This document shows positions 1-11,043 of a DNA stretch of 64,000 nucleotides, one piece after another (position 1 is the stretch's first letter; every line of letters starts with the position of its first letter). The notes below the pieces were generated by a model that was not told where the DNA came from, did no database searches, and was given only the letters and a program-made list of their open reading frames with translations. Made by a program: the position numbers and the translations under genes. Source of the stretch: JANNNF01 sp963772935 (GTDB lineage Bacteria; Pseudomonadota; Alphaproteobacteria; Rhodobacterales; Rhodobacteraceae); the NCBI GenBank assembly GCA_963772935.1, contig CAVYZK010000007.1, positions 248,001-312,000 of the forward strand. The letters are read 5' to 3'.

Positions 1-1
1 G

Positions 2-1657
2 CGCTGCACCGCCATCAAGACCGCACTCGCCATCCGCGAACGGCTGCAACTGCCCGGCGTCTTGCAAGGCACCATGGCCCCGCCCGATCTGAACGACACT
101 GTGCTTGCATTGACCTGTGCCGAAACTGTGATCCGCCCCGATCCGGTTGTGCCATCGGGGGCGGCGGCGGGCTGGACCTTGCACCGGTTTGAAACCTTCC
201 TTAGCGAAGACAGCACGGGCGACACCATCTATGTCGCGCGCAATCTCGGGGCAGGGGGGGCACCGGCCTATCTGCCGATCCTGCGTATTGATGGCCGCGA
301 CACCCGCGATATCATTCTGGCAGGCGGCCTGCCGATGCTGGAGGTGGAGGCCGATCTTGCCCGCCTTTTCGGCGCGTCCCCCGATGCACCGGTCACGATG
401 CTGGGGTCCGAGTCTGTCGCGTCGTTGCGCGATGCGCTGTATGTCGATCTGTGTCTGCATGCCTGCGCCGGGTATCTGCATACCCCAGCGGCGTTTCTGC
501 GGCCCGGCCTTGATCTTGGTCTGACCGAGCTGCCCCCGTTGACCACCTCAGCCGAACTTGACCGGCTGGGCACATCCCGGGCTGCTGTCGGTTTTGCCGA
601 AGGTCGCAGCCTCAGCTTCACTGGTTGTGCAGATCTGACGACGGCGATGGGATTGGTGGCTGCCGACAGTGCCGATTGGTTTGCCGCTACTGCAACGGCG
701 TTGCAGGCTGATCCGGCAGCGGGCACCGGCTTTGATTGCCGGGGTTCTAGCGCGGTGACGTGTACGCGGCGGGTGCCGGATGGGGGCAGCCTGACCCTTG
801 GGCTGTTTGCGCCCGGCGCGGATTGTGCGGGCAAGACCGACCTGCGCATTGAACTGCCCGCATTGGTAATAGCCCCGGCCCCCCTGTTGTTGCAGAACCT
901 GCCCTTTGCGCGCATTGCCTTTGTGCCCGCACCCGGGGTTGCGCGGTCGCGATTGGTTGTGACACCGGGGCGGTTGACCACGGCCTCGGCGGTGTGTGTG
1001 TTGTCTGGCACCGATGCGCTGATCGCGGCCAGCAGTCTTGCGCAACTGTCGCTGACCGCCATCGACCTTGAACGCAAGGCGACGGATACGGCGGGTGAGG
1101 TGGTGGCCGTGCAGGCGCAAGGTGGGCGCATTGTGTTGCAGGACGTGTCCATTGGGGCGCTGCCCGAAGGGTCGGCCCCTGTGCAGCGCGGGGTAAATCT
1201 TTGTGCCGCCGATCTTTATGTCACCGGCACCCGCATCGCTGCCGAGGCGATTGCCGTACAGGGCCTGTCCGCACGGGTGATGATCACCGGCAGTCAAGAC
1301 ATGCGGGCCAGCCTGACGCAAGCCCGGTTCGGGCTGTTGGTATCGTCGCAAAGTCTGGTTCGGCTGCATCAGACCGATATCGCCGCAACCAGCCCCATCG
1401 TGCTGCGCGGCGCCGAATTGCGCGCCAGCAGCAGCACACTTTCGCCCCTGATCATGGCCCAGCCCTTGGGGTCGGCGGTGCAGCTTGAACGCGCGTCGGT
1501 GGCGGAACTGCAGATTTCCAGCGTGGCAGGGTTTCGCTGCGCTGCCAGCTTTGTCGATGCAGCCTCACGCCTTGGGTTGGTGCTGCCCGGCAATGACATT
1601 GCACGTGACAATACATTTTCCGCCTGCGGACCCGGGCAATTCAGCCTGATCGAATAA
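2..1657 (+). CDS. Exported beta-helix-like protein, 5' end outside window
   Basis: The reading frame is open to the window edge, so the start is missing; 551 residues are visible. I do not recognise a named family. The C-terminal third (about residues 290-500) is rich in short alternating hydrophobic turns (IVLQDVSIG, LYVTGTRI, VMITGSQ, LVRLHQTDI, IVLRGAELRAS) with the rhythm of a right-handed parallel beta-helix. Scattered cysteines suggest an oxidised extracytoplasmic protein. It lies 23 bases before the LRR gene and shares with that protein's N-terminal part a short module of the form GC-x-L-x-TA-x-GL followed by a second cysteine. Together with the LRR and Rhs genes it forms an operon of exported proteins. 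A surface or adhesin role is inference only. Confidence 0.6.
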   Translation, partial: RCTAIKTALAIRERLQLPGVLQGTMAPPDLNDTVLALTCAETVIRPDPVVPSGAAAGWTLHRFETFLSEDSTGDTIYVARNLGAGGAPAYLPILRIDGRDTRDIILAGGLPMLEVEADLARLFGASPDAPVTMLGSESVASLRDALYVDLCLHACAGYLHTPAAFLRPGLDLGLTELPPLTTSAELDRLGTSRAAVGFAEGRSLSFTGCADLTTAMGLVAADSADWFAATATALQADPAAGTGFDCRGSSAVTCTRRVPDGGSLTLGLFAPGADCAGKTDLRIELPALVIAPAPLLLQNLPFARIAFVPAPGVARSRLVVTPGRLTTASAVCVLSGTDALIAASSLAQLSLTAIDLERKATDTAGEVVAVQAQGGRIVLQDVSIGALPEGSAPVQRGVNLCAADLYVTGTRIAAEAIAVQGLSARVMITGSQDMRASLTQARFGLLVSSQSLVRLHQTDIAATSPIVLRGAELRASSSTLSPLIMAQPLGSAVQLERASVAELQISSVAGFRCAASFVDAASRLGLVLPGNDIARDNTFSACGPGQFSLIE

Positions 1658-1680
1658 ACCGCACCAGCGACAGGAGCGAT

Positions 1681-4555
1681 ATGATGCAACTGATCTTGAT
1701 GGTATGTGCCCTGATCTTTGCCCTTTTTCAGGGACTTGCACCTGTGCCTGTGATGGCGCAGGCAGCGCCCCGCGTCGTGCTGTTCGAAGACCCTGCACTT
1801 GGCGCAGATCGTCTGCACTACCCCCTGCTGATTTCGGGCGACCGAGGCTATCGCATCCGTTGTGCCACGCAGGCTGACGAAGAAGCCGTGATCCATGGCC
1901 TGGGCTTTACCACCGTGCCGTCAACCATTCTGTCCGCCATAGACCCGCAAATTGCCGCCGCAGCCCCCGAGGGCAACCCGTTGTTGTGCCCCACTGGCCC
2001 TGCGTTTGCGATCAAGGTTTTTGCCGCCCAAGGGCCGCAGGGTCTGGTGCATTATCTGCAATTCCCGACCGATTTCGGTTCAGTCAGCTTTACCGACCGT
2101 TTGTATGTGCCGGGCTGTCTGGAACTGGTGACGGCACTGGGGCTGGATCTGACAACAGCCATTGCCGCCGATCCGACGCCTTTCTTTGTGGGCAAGATCC
2201 ACCAGATTACCTGCCTGTCGGGCGCGCCGGTGTTTTTCGCGCCAGACAGTTTTGACGACTGGTGCGTCAACAGCGCCAGAACCGCTGCTGAAACCGCCAC
2301 GGTGATGGCCCTGCTGGATGCAACGCCCGGCGGGATCACTGCGGTCGGCAGCCCGGCAGCCTGTGCTTCGGCCGAAATCTTCCTGCGGGCGGTCACCACG
2401 CTGAACCTGAATGGCAAGGGGGTGCAGTCGTTGGCCCCGCTGTCCACCCTGACGCATCTGACCAGCCTGTCACTGGCGAACAATGACATCACCGACATCA
2501 GCCCGTTGTCGCGACTTTCCGCGCTGGGGTTTCTGGACCTGTCGGGCAACAAGATTTCCAACATCACCGCACTTTCGCCGCTGATCACGCTGACCCGGTT
2601 GACCCTGTCGGGCAACCGGATCACCGATATCCGCGCGCTGTCGGCGCTTGCAGTGCTGACCAGCCTGACGCTGGACCGTAACACAGTTGGCGATCTGGCC
2701 CCGTTGCAGTTTCTGCAGGCCCTGTCGCATCTGTCGCTGGCTGGGAATGGCCTGACCGGAGCCATGCTGGAACCCCTGACCGCATTGGGTCAACTGGCCG
2801 TACTGAACCTGTCGGACAATCAGATTGCCAGCTTTGAATTTCTGGGCGCCCTGCCCAGCACGCTGAATATTGACCTGACCGGTAACCCTATTGTGGCGTC
2901 AGGCGGGCAGAGCTTTCTGGACCTGTGCATCCTGCACCGCGACGCCGCAACGCCGTTTGGCCAGACCATCCGCACTCTGCTGGACCTGCATGGCGGGTCA
3001 ACCTGCGCGGTGGCAAACAATGCGATCATGGCATCCACCACGCTGGATTTGTCGGGCAAGATCATCAGCGATATCCGCCCCTTGGCCCCGCTGACGCATC
3101 TGACCGATCTGAACCTGTCGAACAATGCAATCACCGACATTGCCATCTTGTCGGGCCTGCAAAAACTTACCGATCTTGATCTGACCGACAACAACATCAC
3201 GGACATTCACCCCGTCGCCCCCTTGCTGGCGCTGACCCGGTTTGCGGCGGGGGGCAATCCGGTGGGGTTGAATGATTTCGTGTCGGCCTGCCTGATGCGC
3301 AACCATGCCGACTTTCTGAACCATGACCAGACCATCGAGGTGGATGCCCTGCTGGCGTTCAGCGGGCAAGCCAAATGCCAGCCCGCCGCCGATGATCTGG
3401 CACAGCGGACCTTTGTCAGCATCCGCGATGTCGGGCTGACCACGCTGGATTACTTCAAGGTTCTGCGCGACGTGCAGGCGATTGATCTGTCTGGCAACGG
3501 GCTGAACGATGTGGTGGGGCTGCACGGCCTGCCCGGCCTGACCCGCATTGTGGCACGGCAAAACAACATCGCTTCGCTGAACTCTTTCCGCCCGATGCGC
3601 GGGCTGGAGCAGTTGATCCTGGATGAAAACCCGATCAACAGCCTTGTGGGCATCACCGACCTTGCGAAACTCAAACGGCTGCATGTGTCGAATACCAATG
3701 TGCGGTCAGTGCTGCCGCTGGACGACCTGCCGCTGCTGGAAAATGTCGAGCTGCGCAATCTTGACCTGAACTTCGATACGCTGCGCGAATACTGCATCGT
3801 GAACCGGTTTGACCCGATCTCGCTTGGCCCGGTGCGGTCTTTCATGTCGGCAATTGAAAGCCGGATGGTGGCCGATCATGTCGATACCACCGATTGCCCG
3901 GCGGTTGAATTTTGGGCCGGGCAGCAACGTGTGCTGTCGCTGAACAAACAGTCGATCCTCGCGGTCGATCCGATTGCGTTTTTCGTCAACCTTGAAGAAC
4001 TGCACTTGTTTGACAACCAGATCGACGATGCCCGCCCAATTGCCGCCCTGCGGCTGCTGACCAAGCTGAACCTTGACTACCAACCGCCTGACGAGCCTGC
4101 CGGTGTTCGGGTCGGGGGGGCTGCGGGAACTGTATCTGTCCAACAACTTCATCACGGATGCGTCGCCCCTTGCCCCCTTGCGGTTTCTGGCCCGGATCGA
4201 ACTGCGCAACAACCGGCTTGGCTTTATCACACCGCTGATCGCCAACACCTCGGCCACCGTGATTGACCTGCGCAACAACGCCGTCGGGATAACGCAGTTT
4301 GCCGAAGCTCCGGTGTTGGCCAAGGCCTATCTGGGCGGCAACCCGGTCTGTACGAGTTTCCCGATTTTCATTCCGACATTTCCGTTCGACCTGACGCGGG
4401 CCGCCTGTGAACGGGTGCCGCCGCTGATCATTTTTCCCTTTGAAGTTTTTATCCCCAACGAACTGGTCGTGACCCGCCCCCACCAAGAGGTGTGCCTCGC
4501 CTGCCCCGCCATCCATATCCGCCCCGATATTATCGGGCCGATCATCCACAACTGA
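1681..4555 (+). CDS. Internalin-like leucine-rich-repeat exported protein (one frameshift)
   Basis: A Sec-type signal peptide (about residues 1-26, ending VPVMAQA) is followed by a cysteine-containing N-terminal domain of about 220 residues. Three or more blocks of 22-residue repeats follow, with the pattern LTxLTSLxLxxNxITDIxPL (about residues 240-400, 455-520, 590-690 and the C-terminus), typical of internalin-type LRRs. An AGGAG ribosome site precedes the ATG. The frame breaks at about 4072, where CTTGACTACC reads as CTGACTACC with one T removed; the LRR pattern then resumes as TTNRLTSLPVF and runs to 4555, giving 957 aa. The flanks of the break are both good LRR, so an indel error is likelier than decay. 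Bacterial LRR proteins often bind eukaryotic or surface ligands; here the partner is unknown, but the gene sits directly before a toxin gene. Confidence 0.85.
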
Positions 4556-4581
4556 CCCCATTTTCGGAAAGGTCTGACACC

Positions 4582-7500
4582 ATGTCCCGCACCGTCCGCA
4601 GTTTCATTTTCGCCCTTGTCATCGCGGCCACCACCCAGCCTGCTGCAGCGCAAGACAAGTCCGCCGGCAGCATCGTGCAACTTCCAAGTGCCGGCGGCAC
4701 TGTCACGCGTGAGGAAGGGTCGTTCGGGTTGAACAACAACACCGGGTCGGCCAACTTTCGGCTGCCCTTGCCCGAATTGCGCCAAAGGGGGCGGCTCGGG
4801 CCGCAAATGACCCTGACCTACAACCAGTTCGCCGGGGATTCCGGGTCGGGCCTTGGCGTGGGCTGGGGGTTTGGGGTGGCGGCGATCACCGTCAACGATG
4901 ATCTTGGCACCGCGATTCCGGGCATGCAGGCTGCGGGCGATTTCTTTTCTCACCTCAGCTATATGGGCGCGCGGCTGGTGTTTCTGGGGGCCGAAGGCGG
5001 CGTCTGGCGGTACAAGCCTGAATACAGCGATCAGGCCATCGACATCCGCTATCACCCGCAACCGTTTGACGTGACCAGCCTTGGCCCGCAGGGCGAAGCT
5101 GTGACCGATACCTTGCCCTCCGGGTTTGAGGTGCTGAACCCTGATGGCAGCCGCATGGTGTTCAGCGGCGACCCCACGGTGGCCGAGGGGCAGTTTGACG
5201 CCATCAGCAGCTTTGTGACGAAATGGCCGCTGGTGTTGCAGATGAACGCTGACCGGGACGCGGTGCGCTATGGCTACGAACGCCATGGCGGGCGCAGTTA
5301 TCTGACGCAGGTCAGCTTTGCGGGTGGGCGCAGCGTCTATGACTTTGACCTGATCGAAACCCGGGCCAGCCTTGTGTCGCATGTCAGCGGCACGCGGCAG
5401 CAGAATGCGATGCTGTATGGCCGGATGACCGCCCGGTTTGATGACACGATCTATGGCCAGTGGTGCATGGGGTATATCGGGCGTGATATCGCCAACCCGG
5501 CAGCGTTTGCCGTCCGCGCGCACCCGGATTGTCAGGCCCGTGCGGAACAGGATCTGGCCGGGCTGATCGACACGAATTCTGTCAATGTGCTGGATCAGCT
5601 GCGCGTGCTGTACCGCTTTGGCGATACGGGCGGCGCACCATTGGCCGCCGATACGGTGAAATTCCCCGATATCCGTTTTGACTATTCATCCTGGACCACT
5701 GCCGAACTGGCGGGCCGCGATATCGTCTATGAGGCCCCGAACATGGCCTTTGCGGGCGACATCCCGCCCCAGAACTTTGAACTGGCCGATATGAATATGG
5801 ATGCACTGGTGGATATCGTGCGCACCACGGATGACGGCGCGACCGTGCTGCTGGGCGCGGGCGATCTGGCAGATTCCTTTGGTACGGCGCAACCGTTGGT
5901 CCTGTCACGCACCACGGAATCCGGTCTGATGCGCGATGTTGTGCCCCGGTTGGCCGACGACCGTTTTCAGTTTGCTGATGTGTTTGGCGACAGTTTTGTC
6001 GATCTGGTCGAGCTGGAACCGGGCGTGCTGCATGTGTTTGACGGCAAGGCCGATGGCACCTTCCCCTATCTGGGCCGCAGCATTGCCCTGCCCGGAATTT
6101 CGGCCACCACCTTTGCCGATGGCAATGGCCGGTTTCAGGATCTGAACATGGATGGCCAGTCAGACATCATAACGACAAGGCTAAATGCCGATGGCCGCAC
6201 GGAATGGCAGGTGTTCCTGAATCTGACCCGGCGTGAAGCCGACGGCAACTATCTGGTGAACTTCGGCGCGCTGACCAAACCGATGCCATTTGACAGCCAG
6301 GATGGGCAAATCCTCACCCGGTCCAACATGCGGCTGGCCGATGTGAACGGTGACAGGCTGCCCGATTTTGTGGTGATCCGCCCAGCGGATCAGGGGTTTT
6401 GCCTCTATGAAAATCAGGGCAACCTGTTCGACCCCACCCCCGGCGCGCTGCTGTTTGGCGATGCGACGGTGAATGACCCCCGCTGCGGCCATGGGCAATT
6501 TACGGCGATTGGGGGGATGCAGGCGAACGATAACCTGCAAACCATGTGGTATGTCGATGTGAACGGCGATGGCATCCTCGACTTTGCCTCGATGGGCAGC
6601 CGGACAGATCAGTTGCGCGTCTGGCTGGGCTTTGGCGACGGGTCGTTCCTGCCCGATCCGCTGGATATCGCGCTGAACCTGCGGGTGCAGGTCGGGGCGT
6701 CGTCGTCCAGCTTCCGGTCGCGGGTGGCCGATATCGACGCCGATGGGCAAGCCGAAATTCTGGTGTTCCAGAAACCCTCTGGTGAGGACGTAAAGCCGGT
6801 CGTGGTGCTGGATTTCAACCGCACCGAAACGATGCAACTCGTGAAGGCCAACCTGCTGACCGTGGTGGATTTTGCGTCCGGTCGTCGTCACGACGTGCGC
6901 TATGCCACGTCGATTGACGAAATGCTGCGCGACCGGGCCAATGGCCAGACCACCCGCCCGCTGCATTTTCCAGTGGTGATCGCGAAGCAAATGGTCACGT
7001 CCGAAGGCATTCCCGGCAAGTCCCGCCGCGATGTAACGACCGAGGAGTATTTCTATCACAACCCCTTTTATGACGTGATCAATGGCCGCTTCATCGGTTT
7101 TGCCGATGTGGAAAAGGTGGTTTACGGCGACGAATACCTGGGGCCGGCCGAGGCCACGCAAAACTCCAGCATCGCGTTGGAGCAGTACTATACCTTTGCT
7201 GAAGTCAGCGCCGATCTGCATCTGGCGGGCAAGCTGAAAATCCGCAAAACCTATGAGGTGCTGCCGGACCCCGTACTGGTTGCCAGTGCCGAGGCGACGG
7301 CAACCATCGACCCCACCACCGTGGCACTTCATTCCCTGTCTACTGCAACGCGCGGCCAGAAACTTCCCGCCGCAGGCCGGTTGCTGCGCTGCGAGTTTGT
7401 CGCGTGGGTGGCGGTGCCAAAAGACGATGGCACATCCTGGCTGCGCAAAACATCGGAACAGCGCACCGATGCGGCAGGCCCTGCCGAGATGCAGCCTGCC

Positions 7501-10500
7501 GCGGATGAAACCTGTCTGAACCCGGTCAAAACCAAAACCTACGCCGATTTTGACGCGTTCAACCTGCCCCAGACGGAAACCGTTGCCCTGCGCGATGTGA
7601 CCGGGCCAGAGGGGCTGACCGTGCCCGGCTTTTCGCGCACCACGCAGTCTGACTATGCAGACTCGCGCGCGGCACTGGCGGGGCTGGGGATTGTCACCGC
7701 CGTGTCCGAACGCCGCATCCTCAGCGGGTCGCGGTTGATGAGCAGGGAACGCTTTACCTATCTGCCCGATCATGGCGGCAGGCTCGGGTCACGCGCCATC
7801 GAGGTGTTCTCGTCCCTTGCAGCGGTGCCTGACGATCTGCGCCCTTTGCATCTGCCCACACACACATTGCTGCGGACCATGGGCTACGACACTTTTGGCA
7901 ACACCATCGGCATTTCCGACCCGATGGGACAGATCGAGGCCGTCACCTATGACGACACGGGCACCCTTGCCGTGACCCACACCCGCTTCGCGGGCGGGGA
8001 CGCGGCGTTGGATCAGGTGACGCGCAGCAGCTATGACGGGCCGTTCGCCGGGCTTGTGTCGGTGGAAACCACGCCTTTGGGCATGGCGATCCAGTATGAT
8101 TATGACGCGCTTGGCCGCAAGATTGCGGAACGGGCCAGTGATGGCGCGGAAAAGCAGTTCCACTACCGCATCGGGGAAGGCGGCTTGCCGTCGATGATCC
8201 TTACATCGAAACGGCGTTATGCCGGGGCGGATGCCGTGCCCGCTGGCGAAAGTGAGTGGATTGATGAACTGGCCGCCTATAACGCGCGCGGCAATCAGAT
8301 TGCCGCGCTGGAAAACTCGGCCGAGGGCGGCGTGCGCGTGTTCAACTTCGCGCTCTATAACCGCAACGAGAAAGAGGTGTTCCGCTGGACGCCCTTTGTG
8401 GTGAATGCCTTTGGTGGCATGACCAACCTTGACCTGCGCAAGACCTTTGCCATCGGCGATGTTCCACGCCCGGAGGGGGCTGTGGGCAACAGCTATCGCT
8501 ATGATGCCGTGGGGCGGATGGTGCGGGAAACCCACCCCGCTGGCAAGGTCAGCGCCCTTACCTATGAACCTTGGGGCACCCATCGGATCACCACCTATGA
8601 CGACCAGTTCGCAGGGTCCGTCGCAACCGAGGAGTTGCGTCTGTCTGGCGAAAATGGGGTGTCGGCGGTGGTGGTCGGTGACACCCGTGGCACCCGTAGC
8701 GTCACCCGTTTCATGCGTGACAGCTTTGGGTATCTGAACGAGATATGGCTGCCGGGTGAGGTCACCCCCCGGCGGTTGTCGTTCAACTCCATCGGCGATC
8801 TGGAATATCAGTCGATCCCCGGCATGGGCGAGTATTACTATTTCTTCGACACACGGGGCCGCCAGTCGGCCAAGGCGCGGGTGGCTGTGGGTGGCGAAAC
8901 CAAGATCGTCACAGCCACCTATGATTTCCAGAACCGCAAACTGACCGAGTCTGAAGACGGCCAGTTGCGGGTGGAGTTTGGCTATGACCGGGGGGCCGAG
9001 ATCACCACCCCGGCCAGCTTTGCCGCCCCGATTGCGCTGCCCTTGGGCGAGACCACCAGTGTGATCACCCACGACCCCAACGGCCTGTTCGATGCCGTGC
9101 AGCGGTTTGGTTTTGATGCCAATGGCCGCATGGTGCAGAACGAGGTTGAATTGAACGGCACCCGCTATGCCGAAAGCTTCCGCCACACTCTGGACGGGCG
9201 GGTGGTCGGGTCCACCGGGCCGCGCGGGCTGTCGTCGGTGTTCGCGCTTGGGCCGGATCGGAACCTGCGGTCTGTCACCATCAATCACCCCGATCTGGCG
9301 GGGCCAGAGGTGGTGATCGAAAATGTGGGCTACAACGCCGAAGGCCGCATTGCCCGCATCACCTATCGCGCAGGTGCCGTCACCGATATGACCTATGACC
9401 CGGCGACGCTGTTCCTGAACCGGATCAAGACCGACACCGCCACAGGCCCCCTGCAAGACATCACCATGGCGTTCAATGGCAACGGGTCGATCACCCAGAT
9501 TGTCGATGGGCTAGCAGCGGGCGACCCCGCAGCGGGCCACGTCGATCGCACCGGGCAGTTCCACTATGACTACAAGAACCAACTGGTGCGCATTGAACGG
9601 TATGGCGAGGTGTCAGAGTTCGGCTACACCGATGCCGGGGCCTTTGCCCGCAATGACGAGTTTGCAAAGGGCGCGGCGATCACGCCCGGACCAAACGGGC
9701 TGATCCCGGTGGGGGTGGCGGACAAGCCCTATGCGTTTGACGGGTTCGGCCAGCTTGCCACCTCACCCACCATCACCGGCACGGTCTATGATGCCTACGG
9801 TCGTCTGTTGCGGGCACAAACCGCGACGCATGACGTGTTCTTTGGCTATGACCAGACGGGTCGCCGTTTGTATAAACGGGTGGTCCCGGTGGACGGCTCG
9901 GCACAGGAACTGTCGCTGTTCCCGATGCAAAGTTTTGAGGTCGGCCCGCAGGGGGATGAAAGTTTTGTCCACATCGGCAACGCCCGTCTGGTGCGGCTGG
10001 AGCATGGCACCGGGCGGTGGTTCTATTACCTGAAGGACCATCTCGACAGCAGCGACTATGTGATGAATGCCAATGGCGTGCCGGTGGAACAGATGCTGTA
10101 CCGCGCCTATGGTACCGAACATCAGCCCGAGGTTCTGTCCGCTGCTTGGGGCACGCATCTGGCGACCATCCCCGCCGATCTGCCGCGTGAAAAGACTCAT
10201 CACCGCTTTACCGGCAAATATCTGGATGACGCCACCGGCCTCTACTACTTCGGCGCGCGCTATTATGACCCGGCGCTTGGCCGGTTTGTCACGCCAGACC
10301 CACTGTATATGGCAGACCCCGAACGCTGCACCACCAACCCCACGGGGTGCAATCTGTTCGCCTATGCCAACAACAACCCGATGGCCTTCATCGACCCCAC
10401 CGGCCTTGATGGCGTGGTGGCGGGGGATGAGGCTTACCGCCGTCAGGTGGAAGAAAGCCTGCAACGCATCGACCCGACCGCACGGGTAGACCGTGAGACG

Positions 10501-11016
10501 GGAGAGATTTCGCAAAGCTGGCTGCATGGCGTGTTTCTGGATGTGCAGAACTTCTTTGTGCCGGGCACCGGGTTTGATACCGGGCGGGAACTGGTCAGCC
10601 GGATGGTGGAAAGCCCACAAACCACCACCATCCAGTATTCGCCCAACGATGCTGCCGTGACCGCCGCCGACCCCTCGGTCGATTGGACGACGACAGCGGG
10701 GGATGCGGTGATCAGCTATGATCCGACCTACACGCCCGATCTGACTGAATTCAACCCGTCCACCGGCACCACATCCGAAGTGACGCCTGACCCGGGGATC
10801 ATTCTGGGGCATGAGATCATCCATGCCACACATGTGATGGCCGGTCAGGTATCGGGAACCGAGTCGGTGAACTACACTGGTCTGGACGGTACGCCGCAAT
10901 CTGCGGTGAACGAAGAAGCCCGCACCGTGGGCGTCGGTGGCACCTCGCGCCCCGATGATATTACCGAAAACGACCTGCGCACGATGACCGGCGCGAACCC
11001 CCGCAACAACTATTGA
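4582..11016 (+). CDS. Tc/Rhs-type exported toxin with C-terminal M91 zinc metallopeptidase
   Basis: The protein has 2144 aa. Start ATG at 4582 has AAAGG upstream and begins a Sec signal peptide (ends TQPAAAQD). An SpvB/TcaC-like N-terminal domain follows (about residues 30-300; GSFGLNNNTGSANFRLPLP, GWGFGVAAI). Next are FG-GAP/VCBS-like repeats (about 400-725; DMNMDALVDI, DVNGDRLPDF, DVNGDGILDF, DIDADGQAEI), then a long YD-repeat shell (about 1150-1880). The Rhs core ends with RYYDPALGRFVTPDP and DPTG at 1938-1941. The last 200 residues differ from the shell and carry HEIIH (2077-2081), a downstream NEEARTVG with candidate third ligand Glu2111/2112, and ITENDLR near the C-terminus. These are the signature blocks of M91 peptidases (NleD family). 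In Tc/Rhs proteins the shell encapsulates the variable C-terminal toxin. Export by Sec rather than a VgrG/T6SS route is inferred from the signal peptide. Confidence 0.92.
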   Translation: MSRTVRSFIFALVIAATTQPAAAQDKSAGSIVQLPSAGGTVTREEGSFGLNNNTGSANFRLPLPELRQRGRLGPQMTLTYNQFAGDSGSGLGVGWGFGVAAITVNDDLGTAIPGMQAAGDFFSHLSYMGARLVFLGAEGGVWRYKPEYSDQAIDIRYHPQPFDVTSLGPQGEAVTDTLPSGFEVLNPDGSRMVFSGDPTVAEGQFDAISSFVTKWPLVLQMNADRDAVRYGYERHGGRSYLTQVSFAGGRSVYDFDLIETRASLVSHVSGTRQQNAMLYGRMTARFDDTIYGQWCMGYIGRDIANPAAFAVRAHPDCQARAEQDLAGLIDTNSVNVLDQLRVLYRFGDTGGAPLAADTVKFPDIRFDYSSWTTAELAGRDIVYEAPNMAFAGDIPPQNFELADMNMDALVDIVRTTDDGATVLLGAGDLADSFGTAQPLVLSRTTESGLMRDVVPRLADDRFQFADVFGDSFVDLVELEPGVLHVFDGKADGTFPYLGRSIALPGISATTFADGNGRFQDLNMDGQSDIITTRLNADGRTEWQVFLNLTRREADGNYLVNFGALTKPMPFDSQDGQILTRSNMRLADVNGDRLPDFVVIRPADQGFCLYENQGNLFDPTPGALLFGDATVNDPRCGHGQFTAIGGMQANDNLQTMWYVDVNGDGILDFASMGSRTDQLRVWLGFGDGSFLPDPLDIALNLRVQVGASSSSFRSRVADIDADGQAEILVFQKPSGEDVKPVVVLDFNRTETMQLVKANLLTVVDFASGRRHDVRYATSIDEMLRDRANGQTTRPLHFPVVIAKQMVTSEGIPGKSRRDVTTEEYFYHNPFYDVINGRFIGFADVEKVVYGDEYLGPAEATQNSSIALEQYYTFAEVSADLHLAGKLKIRKTYEVLPDPVLVASAEATATIDPTTVALHSLSTATRGQKLPAAGRLLRCEFVAWVAVPKDDGTSWLRKTSEQRTDAAGPAEMQPAADETCLNPVKTKTYADFDAFNLPQTETVALRDVTGPEGLTVPGFSRTTQSDYADSRAALAGLGIVTAVSERRILSGSRLMSRERFTYLPDHGGRLGSRAIEVFSSLAAVPDDLRPLHLPTHTLLRTMGYDTFGNTIGISDPMGQIEAVTYDDTGTLAVTHTRFAGGDAALDQVTRSSYDGPFAGLVSVETTPLGMAIQYDYDALGRKIAERASDGAEKQFHYRIGEGGLPSMILTSKRRYAGADAVPAGESEWIDELAAYNARGNQIAALENSAEGGVRVFNFALYNRNEKEVFRWTPFVVNAFGGMTNLDLRKTFAIGDVPRPEGAVGNSYRYDAVGRMVRETHPAGKVSALTYEPWGTHRITTYDDQFAGSVATEELRLSGENGVSAVVVGDTRGTRSVTRFMRDSFGYLNEIWLPGEVTPRRLSFNSIGDLEYQSIPGMGEYYYFFDTRGRQSAKARVAVGGETKIVTATYDFQNRKLTESEDGQLRVEFGYDRGAEITTPASFAAPIALPLGETTSVITHDPNGLFDAVQRFGFDANGRMVQNEVELNGTRYAESFRHTLDGRVVGSTGPRGLSSVFALGPDRNLRSVTINHPDLAGPEVVIENVGYNAEGRIARITYRAGAVTDMTYDPATLFLNRIKTDTATGPLQDITMAFNGNGSITQIVDGLAAGDPAAGHVDRTGQFHYDYKNQLVRIERYGEVSEFGYTDAGAFARNDEFAKGAAITPGPNGLIPVGVADKPYAFDGFGQLATSPTITGTVYDAYGRLLRAQTATHDVFFGYDQTGRRLYKRVVPVDGSAQELSLFPMQSFEVGPQGDESFVHIGNARLVRLEHGTGRWFYYLKDHLDSSDYVMNANGVPVEQMLYRAYGTEHQPEVLSAAWGTHLATIPADLPREKTHHRFTGKYLDDATGLYYFGARYYDPALGRFVTPDPLYMADPERCTTNPTGCNLFAYANNNPMAFIDPTGLDGVVAGDEAYRRQVEESLQRIDPTARVDRETGEISQSWLHGVFLDVQNFFVPGTGFDTGRELVSRMVESPQTTTIQYSPNDAAVTAADPSVDWTTTAGDAVISYDPTYTPDLTEFNPSTGTTSEVTPDPGIILGHEIIHATHVMAGQVSGTESVNYTGLDGTPQSAVNEEARTVGVGGTSRPDDITENDLRTMTGANPRNNY

Positions 11017-11043
11017 TCCCGGCCGGAAGAAAGAGAGTATGAT

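Noticed and set aside
4060..4090. Programmed ribosomal frameshift in the LRR gene
   Set aside because: No slippery heptamer and no downstream structure; many similar single-base breaks elsewhere point to indels.
4582..11016. T6SS effector
   Set aside because: No VgrG, PAAR, Hcp or chaperone gene nearby and the protein has its own Sec signal peptide.
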